Shown: one piece after another, positions 7,705-13,092 of the stretch | Layout of the letters: every line of letters begins with the position of its first letter | Numbering within the stretch: the first letter of the stretch is position 1 | Assembly (NCBI GenBank): GCA_013331265.1 | Contig: DUGS01000179.1 | Coordinates: 1-13,092 of the forward strand | DNA: 13,092 bases | Direction: 5' to 3' | From: Methanosarcina sp. | GTDB taxonomy: Archaea > Halobacteriota > Methanosarcinia > Methanosarcinales > Methanosarcinaceae | Notes under the pieces: model-generated | What the model saw: only the letters and a program-made list of their open reading frames with translations | What the model was told of the DNA's origin: nothing | Databases searched by the model: none | Translations under genes and position numbers: made by a program

Positions 7705-8316
7705 ATGGCTAAAGAGTTATACAAATTACCACCATTGAAGTACGGATATGCAGACCTGGCACCTTATATTTCCGAAGAACAGCTGCGTATACACCACGAC
7801 AAACACCATCAAGCTTATGTGACCAATGTAAATTCCCTGCTGGAAATGATGGACAAAGCAAGGAAAGAAGGAACTGATTTTGATTATAAGGCAGTTGCTA
7901 AAGCCGTGTCTTTCAACCTGGGCGGGCATGTCCTTCACGATTATTTCTGGCGGGAGATGACGCCTGCAAGCAATGCGAGCAAAGAGCCTGTCGGCGAATT
8001 AGCTGATGCGATCAAAGAGGATTTCGGGAGTTTTGAAAGGTTTAAAAAAGAATTTTCCCAGGTCGCATCAAGTGTAGAGGGCTCAGGCTGGGCAGCCTTA
8101 ACTTTCTGCAATGACACCAAAAGGCTTGGGATAATGCAGATCGAAAAGCATAATGTAAACCTGATCCCTTATTTCCCTATCATTATGGACCTGGATGTCT
8201 GGGAACACGCCTACTATATTGATTACAAGAATGATAGGGGCAAATTCATAGAAGGGTTCTGGAATATAATCAATTGGGAAGAACTTGACAAGTACTTCAA
8301 AAAAATTCAGAAATAA
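7705..8316 (+). CDS. sod: Superoxide dismutase, Fe/Mn family (probably iron type)
   Basis: This 203-aa cytoplasmic enzyme converts superoxide to oxygen and hydrogen peroxide. All four metal ligands are present: H30 (in IHHDKHHQAYV), H78 (GGHVLHDYFW), D164 and H168 (LDVWEHAYY). The gateway tyrosine is Y38. The position that holds Gln in typical bacterial Fe enzymes is G74, as in Mn enzymes, while the residue aligned with the Mn-type Gln146 appears to be His (H149, in IEKHNVNLIP). That pattern is seen in archaeal Fe or cambialistic SODs, so iron is likely but unproven. An oxygen-tolerance role in a strict anaerobe fits the reported iron SOD of Methanosarcina barkeri. Length is normal, there is no signal peptide, and AGAGGG (7690-7695) sits 9 bases before the ATG. 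It is the only plus-strand gene within the minus-strand hydrolase cluster. Confidence 0.97.
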   Translation: MAKELYKLPPLKYGYADLAPYISEEQLRIHHDKHHQAYVTNVNSLLEMMDKARKEGTDFDYKAVAKAVSFNLGGHVLHDYFWREMTPASNASKEPVGELADAIKEDFGSFERFKKEFSQVASSVEGSGWAALTFCNDTKRLGIMQIEKHNVNLIPYFPIIMDLDVWEHAYYIDYKNDRGKFIEGFWNIINWEELDKYFKKIQK

Positions 8317-8333
8317 TCGGAAAGTACTTTTTC

Positions 8334-8366
8334 AGCATAATTGTGTTTTTTAAGCATAATTATGCT
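8334..8366 (+). terminator. Hairpin after sod, possibly bidirectional
   Basis: AGCATAATT (8334-8342) pairs with AATTATGCT (8358-8366) across a T-rich loop. The right half is also a 14-base palindrome by itself. It lies between the convergent ends of sod and hydrolase copy 2 and could end both transcripts. Confidence 0.5.
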
Positions 8367-8433
8367 ATCCCGATTAACTTTTTTGGATGAGATGTAATAG
8401 GAAATGGCACTATTTTTTTGAAACGATTTTAGT

Positions 8434-8474
8434 TCCTGAAATCTTATTTCCCGAAATCTTATTTCCCGAAATCA
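8434..8474. repeat. 15-base tandem repeat at the 3' end of hydrolase copy 2
   Basis: TCC(T/C)GAAATCTTATT occurs twice back to back (8434-8448, 8449-8463), followed by an 11-base partial copy. The last partial unit includes the stop codon of the minus-strand hydrolase gene, so the array probably grew from that gene's 3' end by slippage. Confidence 0.85.
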
Positions 8475-9596
8475 CTCAAAATAGTTCCTGTCAAGCTTCT
8501 TTTCTGCTCTTCCGTAGTGGCTCTCATATACCTCATATTCTCCGTTTTTCCTGTCAAAAACAAACCTGTAAACCGTATCAAAATAAGGCCAATTTTTAAC
8601 ATACGGATTTCTGGCATCACTCAAAATTACGGTTACGAGCCCGTTTTCTTCGGAAACCGAATAAACAGGGAAATCAATAGCTTGAGGCACAGAATTACTG
8701 TAGAGTCTCCCGGCTCTTTCAGCATATGCAGATGCATCCGGGACGTCTCCGGAGACGGTTACCTTGTCGATGTAAAAGCTTTTTTCGACTCCTGACCAGT
8801 AGCTGACTTTCAGGAGTTTATACCGGGCATCATCATACTGATACGCTGCCAGGAATTTGCCGATCGATACCGGATATGTATCATTGTAACTGATATTAGT
8901 TTCTTCCTCTCTGGAGATGCTGTCTACCAGAAGGACTTTTGCAACAGGGAATACTGTGGTCCAGACAAGGAGGACTATAATAAAAGAGGCATAGAATTTG
9001 CCCTCATTCCTGTTCACAAAACCATGGAACTCGTTAAGCCAATTTAATTTTTTCAGCCCGCTTAATTTTCTGTTTAATGTATCTCTGTTTTTAGTGCTCC
9101 ATTTACCCCTGTTAAAACTCCATTTACCCCTGTTTTTCATATATTCCGCAGCCACAATGAAGACAGGCAGCAGAGGTATGACATTTATCACGGGGTCGAA
9201 GGGATAAAGGGCTCTAAGAGCAGACTCGTTTGTGCTGAACGGATAGAAGGGACGCATTTTCGCAATCGTAGTGTAATCCAGGAGTATGTGCAGGAAAACC
9301 GCCTGAAACCCTCCAAATGTAAAAGCCCTGTCTTTAGTTCTGAACCAGACCAGAAGTGCGACAAGAAAAGCAAAAAAAACCGAATGCGTAAACTCTCTGT
9401 GTCCCAGCAGATAGAAAAGCTGGTTTCGTGCCTCGTGGCTTACGCCCCCGCTGATGAGGGTAAAAAGCGAATAAGTGAAATAGTCGAGGTCAGGGATTAT
9501 AGAAAGGAGGACAAGACCAAGCTTCTTCTTCCCTTTTAAGCCCAGGGCATGGGCAAGAAGCAGGCCGATTCCAATATGAGAAAGTGTATTTACCAT
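8472..9596 (-). CDS. YdjM/DUF457-family membrane metal-dependent hydrolase, copy 2
   Basis: This 374-aa paralog of the genes at 6123 and 9727 has the same domain order. The His/Asp pattern is kept: NTLSH (H7), IPDLD (34-38), VSHE (H54), GHREFTHS (65-72), LHILLDY (102-108). It is the longest copy because the loop between the fifth and sixth membrane segments holds an extra ~22 residues, including a duplicated NRGKWS (155-160 and 162-167). The C-terminal domain keeps SDARNPYVKNWPYF. It differs from copies 1 and 3 at several positions where those two agree (for example TTIAKMRP versus TSWKMRP or TTWKMRP), so it looks like the most divergent copy. The ATG at 9594-9596 has no clear ribosome binding site. 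A TATA-like element about 20 bases upstream suggests a leaderless or nearly leaderless message. It converges with sod. Catalytic function and substrate are unknown. Confidence 0.85.
   Translation of the reverse strand: MVNTLSHIGIGLLLAHALGLKGKKKLGLVLLSIIPDLDYFTYSLFTLISGGVSHEARNQLFYLLGHREFTHSVFFAFLVALLVWFRTKDRAFTFGGFQAVFLHILLDYTTIAKMRPFYPFSTNESALRALYPFDPVINVIPLLPVFIVAAEYMKNRGKWSFNRGKWSTKNRDTLNRKLSGLKKLNWLNEFHGFVNRNEGKFYASFIIVLLVWTTVFPVAKVLLVDSISREEETNISYNDTYPVSIGKFLAAYQYDDARYKLLKVSYWSGVEKSFYIDKVTVSGDVPDASAYAERAGRLYSNSVPQAIDFPVYSVSEENGLVTVILSDARNPYVKNWPYFDTVYRFVFDRKNGEYEVYESHYGRAEKKLDRNYFE
9097..9134 (-). repeat. 21-base in-frame duplication inside hydrolase copy 2
   Basis: A 17-base identical block (CTCCATTTACCCCTGTT on the plus strand) occurs at 9097-9113 and 9118-9134, one 21-base period apart. 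It codes the repeated NRGKWS in the cytoplasmic or extracytoplasmic loop, and the other two paralogs lack it. Confidence 0.9.
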
Positions 9597-9608
9597 AAAT
9601 CTACCATG

Positions 9609-9622
9609 AATTTATATTTCGT
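9609..9622 (-). promoter_or_regulatory. TATA-like box for hydrolase copy 2
   Basis: On the minus strand, AAATATAAATTC lies about 15-25 bases upstream of the start codon. At normal archaeal spacing, transcription would begin at or very near the ATG, consistent with the missing ribosome binding site. Confidence 0.35.
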
Positions 9623-9726
9623 GCCGTTATCAGCGTGTTTATTGACTGTGCGTTTTTAGTGGATCAAAGGTCGAAAAATCATCGTCCGGAAAAGGAGTCA
9701 TCTGGCAAAGAATTATATTAACATTA

Positions 9727-10779
9727 TTATTTAAACCAGTTTTTGCCAAGTTTCTCTTCACCATCTCCCTGAACACTTGCATAAACCTGATATTCTCCGC
9801 TTTCTTCATTAAAAATAAATCTGTAAACCGATTTAAAATAAGCCCAGTTTTCAACATACGGGTTTCTTGCATCACTCAGAGTCACCGTTACAAAGCCCCC
9901 ATCTTTAGATACTTCATAAACCGGGTAATCAATTTCCTGGGGAACGCCTGAACTATAGAGTTTCTTAGCTCTTTCAATATAGACAGGGGCATCAGGAATG
10001 CTTCCATTTATCGAGACTTTTTCAATGTACTTGCTTTTTTCAGTTCCTGAAAGATAGCTGATTTTCATAACTTTATAATGAGTAGAATTAAATGAGTATG
10101 CGGTCAGGAATCTGTTCGCAGATTCGGGATAAGTATTCTGATAACTTATCTGGGCTTCTTCTGTTCCTGATATGTGGTTTATCAGAAGGGCCTTTGAAAC
10201 CGGAATTAAAGTAAGCCAGAGCAGAAGCACAAGAAGCAGGGAGGCATAGAGTTTGTCATCGCTCCTATTCATAAAACTATAGAAGTTGTTGAATTTGCCA
10301 TTCAATATCCCTCTTTGCTTCAAACTTACCAGTATTAAAATAAAAAGGGGGAGGAGTGGAAGCAGATTTAATAGAGGGTCATAAAAATAGAATGCTCCAA
10401 TTATGGATGCTTCTGTGCTGAACGGATAAAAAGGCCGCATTTTCCAGGTCGTTATATAATCCAGGTAAACATGGGATAAAATGGATTGAAAACCTACAAC
10501 AGTAAAAATCCAGTCTCTGGTCTTAACCCATATTAAAAGTGTGACCAGAGAGATGAAAAGAATTGAATGCATGAACTCTCTGTGCCCAAAAAGGTAAAAA
10601 AACTGGTTTCTGGTCTCATGGGCGAGGCTGTTGCTAACAGAGATAAATATCGAGTATGGAATAATATCCAGATCAGGGAGTACGGAAAGAAAAGACACTA
10701 TCTTTAGTTTCTTTCCTCTAAGGCCTAAAGCTAAGGCAATGAGAATACCTATCCCCAAGTGAGAAAGTGTATTTACCAT
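9727..10779 (-). CDS. YdjM/DUF457-family membrane metal-dependent hydrolase, copy 3
   Basis: This 350-aa protein is the third paralog. It is closer to copy 1 than to copy 2, sharing HVYLDY, NGKFNNF and LNLLPLLPLFI-type blocks. Motifs are NTLSH (H7), LPDLD (34-38), AHET (H54), GHREFMHS (65-72) and SHVYLDY (102-108). Hydrophobic segments and a conserved C-terminal domain (SDARNPYVENWAYF) lie in the same order, with a shorter loop than copy 2. A TATA-like AATATATC lies about 50 bases upstream on the minus strand, and only a weak AGGAC site precedes the ATG. The spacer to copy 2, the next gene on the same strand, is 130 bases with a separate TATA-like element, so independent transcription is more likely than an operon. 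Biochemical role is unknown; a hydrolase function is only a family-level guess. Confidence 0.85.
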   Translation of the reverse strand: MVNTLSHLGIGILIALALGLRGKKLKIVSFLSVLPDLDIIPYSIFISVSNSLAHETRNQFFYLFGHREFMHSILFISLVTLLIWVKTRDWIFTVVGFQSILSHVYLDYITTWKMRPFYPFSTEASIIGAFYFYDPLLNLLPLLPLFILILVSLKQRGILNGKFNNFYSFMNRSDDKLYASLLLVLLLWLTLIPVSKALLINHISGTEEAQISYQNTYPESANRFLTAYSFNSTHYKVMKISYLSGTEKSKYIEKVSINGSIPDAPVYIERAKKLYSSGVPQEIDYPVYEVSKDGGFVTVTLSDARNPYVENWAYFKSVYRFIFNEESGEYQVYASVQGDGEEKLGKNWFK

Positions 10780-11147
10780 AAACTGTGGTCCTGGAAAAAA
10801 GAGTTTTTATTTAATTATAAGAATTAAAGATATATTTGTTTTTTGAAAAACCGTATTCGGGAGTTGCAAAGTTATTTTTATCTATCTAAACTAATTCTAT
10901 TCTGAATATGCAATATTTTCCGGAAAAATCCTACCTGAAGTAATATATAAATCTTGATTTTTCCAGAAAAAAGTAAATTTTCATAGAAATATAGAGAATT
11001 ATTATGTTTATAAAAATAAAATGAATAGATGAGGTTGAGGATTCTCTCAGGTCTCTGAGATAACAGCTCCAAGAAGGCTTCTTAAGTAAGGTCACTGAAA
11101 TGAATTCTCCAGTGCCGGGTTATTTAGAGTCCTGTTAAAGAAATCAA
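10780..11147. other. AT-rich spacer upstream of hydrolase copy 3
   Basis: No supported gene is seen. The left part holds the probable promoter of copy 3 on the minus strand (around 10820-10840). A small 6-bp hairpin TCTCAG / CTGAGA lies at 11045-11060, after the 3' end of the decayed hydrolase gene. The remainder is AT-rich, with stops in all frames apart from short chance openings. Confidence 0.5.
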
Positions 11148-11704
11148 TCATTTCATGAGGCAGTGAGGTTCGCCCTGGTAAACTTTCAGCTCAAAGTATT
11201 TGTCAGCTGCATCCAGTTCACCTGCGCATCTACAAATGTCTGGCATTACTTGCCTCACCTTCGGCCCCATGGATGATAAGTTTCAGGTCTTCAAGCTGGT
11301 CTATAAGGCTGCCGGCTCATCAGGCCGTATCTCAGTCTCGACCTGTAAAAGGAAAAACTATGCCAGGCAACTCCAGATTTAAATTCCTCGATATAGGGCA
11401 GGAAAAGCATGGTATACTGTTTCCCGCACAAAAACCGTGAGGCCCATTTTTTCAGGATCAACATTTCTGGATTTAACCTGCATACTCCTTAGTTTCAGAG
11501 GTTCATACTCTGATACTCAGAAGCAAGGAAATTGTTCCCAATTTCGTATTCTATGCCTCCGTCAGCTTCCGGCCCGGTTGGGAGAGGCTCAGGAGAATCA
11601 GGTCCTTCTGGCATGTCGTCTGAGTCCGAAGACCCCGTGCAGCCTGAAGCGCTGAGAAAGACTGCCAGAACAAAAAGCACGATTAGTAGTTTAGTTCGAT
11701 TCAT
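11148..11704 (-). pseudogene. Dienelactone hydrolase-family lipoprotein, decayed
   Basis: An intact start is followed by debris. The start (ATG 11702-11704, after a GAGGAGT site) gives a lipoprotein signal: MNRTKLLIVLFVLAVF followed by the lipobox LSASGC, then an acidic Pro-rich linker and IEYEIGNNF. This frame stops at 11495. Other frames then give pieces in the order expected for an alpha/beta hydrolase of the dienelactone hydrolase family. They are NVDPEKMGLT, the nucleophile elbow GFCAG (Cys codon 11428-11430), QYTMLFLPYIEEFKSGVAWH, RPDEPAAL, IDQLEDLKLIIHGAEGEAS, and DKYFELKVYQGEPHCLMK ending at 11148. The usual N-terminal core between signal and elbow is missing. The expected catalytic Asp after HGAE reads Gly, and GF after the catalytic His reads CL. 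At least five frame changes are needed, so this is a pseudogene, not sequencing error. The signal peptide implies that the ancestor was membrane-anchored outside the cell. Confidence 0.72.
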
Positions 11705-11751
11705 ATAACTCCTCATTTAATCTCTTTACCGGAAAACATCGTTCTCTCATA

Positions 11752-11801
11752 AGTCTGATTCCAGAATAGTCTGATTCCAGAATATGACATTTTCCTGTCA
11801 T
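11752..11801. repeat. 16-base perfect tandem repeat followed by a palindrome
   Basis: AGTCTGATTCCAGAAT occurs twice without a gap (11752-11767, 11768-11783) and is followed immediately by the inverted repeat ATGACA / TGTCAT (11784-11801). The block lies about 50 bases upstream of the decayed lipoprotein start, where a regulator site would be expected. It may be a leftover operator of that gene. Confidence 0.8.
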
Positions 11802-11949
11802 TCCAATCATATTCAATTTATTGATTCTAATATAAATATGTGACAATTATATATCAGAAGATATAAACTTAAAAGAGAAATCCTTTCAAAAAGAAAACAA
11901 TCCCTATTTTAGATGTATATTTGTTTTTCTACATTTATCAAAATATATC
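11802..11949. other. AT-rich spacer
   Basis: Very AT-rich with no open frame or clear structure. It separates the decayed lipoprotein gene from the methyltransferase leader. Confidence 0.4.
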
Positions 11950-12252
11950 CAGTTTAAATACTCAAATGAACATAGTATAATAAGTAACCGTTAAAGTCGT
12001 GAACTTTTGCAAAATAACGATTTAGTTTTGTATCCTCTTCCATAAGATGGAAAAGGAATTCGCAAAAGGAATCGTAAAAACGGAACATGTCAGGTTTCTA
12101 TCTGACGGCAGATCACTACTCCTTTAACCCTATGGTTTTCGTTCAAAGAAAATGCTTAGTTAGTGATCTGAAAATTAATTATAACTATATTAATATATTA
12201 ATAATTGTATAGATTATAATATTAAAATGTAAATTAAAAAGGAGACATAAAC
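11950..12252 (+). promoter_or_regulatory. Long, hairpin-rich leader of the methyltransferase gene
   Basis: A TATA-like TTTAAATAC (11953-11961) would start transcription near 11980, about 270 bases before the ATG. The predicted RNA folds in blocks. CTTTTGC / GCAAAAG (12004-12010 / 12062-12068) encloses a near-perfect hairpin CCTCTTCCAT / ATGGAAAAGG (12034-12056). GTCAG / CTGAC forms 12089-12106. A perfect 10-bp stem CAGATCACTA / TAGTGATCTG (12109-12118 / 12161-12170) closes a 42-base loop. An AAAGGAG ribosome binding site (12238-12244) precedes the ATG. Other TATA-like runs at 12180-12225 could instead give a short leader. No known riboswitch motif was recognised. Confidence 0.5.
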
Positions 12253-13092
12253 ATGGTATGCGAAATGACTCCAACCAGAAGAGCTCTGGCAGCAGTGCTC
12301 GGAGGGAGGGTCGATTATGTACCCCCTGCAAACCCTCTGGCTCAGACCACAGCCGAACTGATGAAGATCTGCAATGCTTCCTGGCCAAAAGCCCATTTTG
12401 ACAGCAAGATGATGGCAGATCTTGCAGCTGCCCCCTATGAAGTTTGCGGCATTGAGGCAGCACGTCCCCAATTTGACATTTCTCTCGAAGCTGAAGTTCT
12501 GGGGTGCAAACTTGACTGGGATAAGCCGGATAGACCTCCGGTGACCGGACCGGCTTATACGAGCCCCGCAGATGTGACATGGCCCGATAACCTGGAAGAA
12601 ACCGGAAGGATTCCGGTAGTTCTTGGAGCAATCGACAAATTGAGGAAACGCTACGATGGGATGCTCCCTATTATCCCCTTACTCACTGCCCCTTTTACGG
12701 TAGCAGGTCATATAGCAGGCGTTGAAAACATGGCCCGGTGGACAAAGACTGATCCAGAAAAAGCCCGTGCCTTCATTGAGGTAGCAACAGATTTTATAGT
12801 AGTTTACGGGAAGCTGCAGGCTGCTTACGGGGCGCATATCCTCTTCCTTGCTGATCCTCTGGCTTCCAGCAGTCTTATTTCTGCGGAAACATACCGAGAA
12901 TTTGTACTCCCTGCCCACAAAAGACTGGCAAAGGAAATCAGCTGTCCCCAGATCCTGCATATCTGCGGAGATGCCAGTAAACTCCTGCCTTACATCAAGC
13001 AGAGCGGAATTGACTGCTTCTCCTTTGATACCGTTCCGGTCTGGTACTGCCGTCAGGTAATGGGTAACGAGATGTCCATTCTCGGAAGCCTG
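12253..13092 (+). CDS. Methylcobamide:coenzyme M methyltransferase, MtaA/MtbA family (3' end outside window)
   Basis: The first 280 codons are present, and the frame is still open at the window edge. Family members move a methyl group from a methylated corrinoid protein to coenzyme M, the step that feeds methanol, methylamines or methyl sulfides into methanogenesis. The fold is uroporphyrinogen decarboxylase-like. Family landmarks are FDISLEAEVLGCKLDW (about 75-90), a GPA-type loop read here as LLTAPFTVAGHIAG (about 149-162), LFLADPLASSSLIS (197-210) and the zinc-binding ILHICGDASKLL, with H236 and C238. The third zinc ligand, a Cys near 316 in characterised members, lies past the edge. The N-terminus differs from characterised MtaA and MtbA: their VTQTG segment reads PLAQTTAEL here. 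The substrate-specific partner is therefore not assigned. GGAG at 12241-12244 supports the ATG. No corrinoid protein gene is visible upstream. Confidence 0.92.
   Translation, partial: MVCEMTPTRRALAAVLGGRVDYVPPANPLAQTTAELMKICNASWPKAHFDSKMMADLAAAPYEVCGIEAARPQFDISLEAEVLGCKLDWDKPDRPPVTGPAYTSPADVTWPDNLEETGRIPVVLGAIDKLRKRYDGMLPIIPLLTAPFTVAGHIAGVENMARWTKTDPEKARAFIEVATDFIVVYGKLQAAYGAHILFLADPLASSSLISAETYREFVLPAHKRLAKEISCPQILHICGDASKLLPYIKQSGIDCFSFDTVPVWYCRQVMGNEMSILGSL

Noticed and set aside
11200..11655. Plus-strand open frames of 60 and 72 residues
   Set aside because: They are antisense to the decayed dienelactone hydrolase gene and show no features of their own.
12185..12631. 148-residue minus-strand open frame
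   Set aside because: Antisense of the methyltransferase N-terminus, which has a clear family match and ribosome binding site.

Overview
The window looks like part of a Methanosarcina-type methanogen chromosome (order Methanosarcinales). The grounds are moderate G+C genes set in long AT-rich spacers, archaeal TATA-like boxes, GGAGG-type ribosome binding sites, a methylcobamide:coenzyme M methyltransferase, an archaeal iron-type superoxide dismutase and a bacterial-type DNA gyrase pair of the kind these archaea carry. No rRNA, tRNA, CRISPR array or intact insertion sequence was seen.

Layout. Positions 2-3201 (+) hold the end of gyrB and a complete gyrA, an operon coding for the two subunits of DNA gyrase. 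GyrA has an acidic N-terminal extension and a very acidic, repeat-encoded tail. A TPR-protein gene at 3661-4667 (+) is broken by at least two and probably three frameshifts. After about 800 bases of largely non-coding DNA comes a small chagasin-type (MEROPS I42) cysteine-protease inhibitor gene at 5474-5785 (+). It has its own promoter and terminator, and two copies of a ~62-base direct repeat flank it.

From 6123 to 10779 three paralogous minus-strand genes encode multi-pass membrane proteins of the YdjM/DUF457 putative metal-dependent hydrolase family. Each also carries a conserved ~150-residue C-terminal domain. A superoxide dismutase gene (7705-8316, +) lies between copies 1 and 2, preceded by a ~500-base spacer rich in short direct repeats. 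Upstream of copy 3, minus strand 11148-11704 holds a decayed gene: a lipoprotein signal sequence followed by fragments of a dienelactone hydrolase spread over several frames.

The right edge (12253 to the window end, +) is the first 280 codons of a methylcobamide:CoM methyltransferase (MtaA/MtbA family). Its upstream ~270 bases can fold into several hairpins.

Functional links. Only gyrB-gyrA is a clear operon. The other genes look mostly monocistronic, with large spacers and their own signals. The main unusual points are the three-copy membrane-hydrolase cluster around the SOD gene, the repeat-flanked protease-inhibitor gene that lacks the third canonical inhibitory motif, the two decayed genes, and the structured leader of the methyltransferase.
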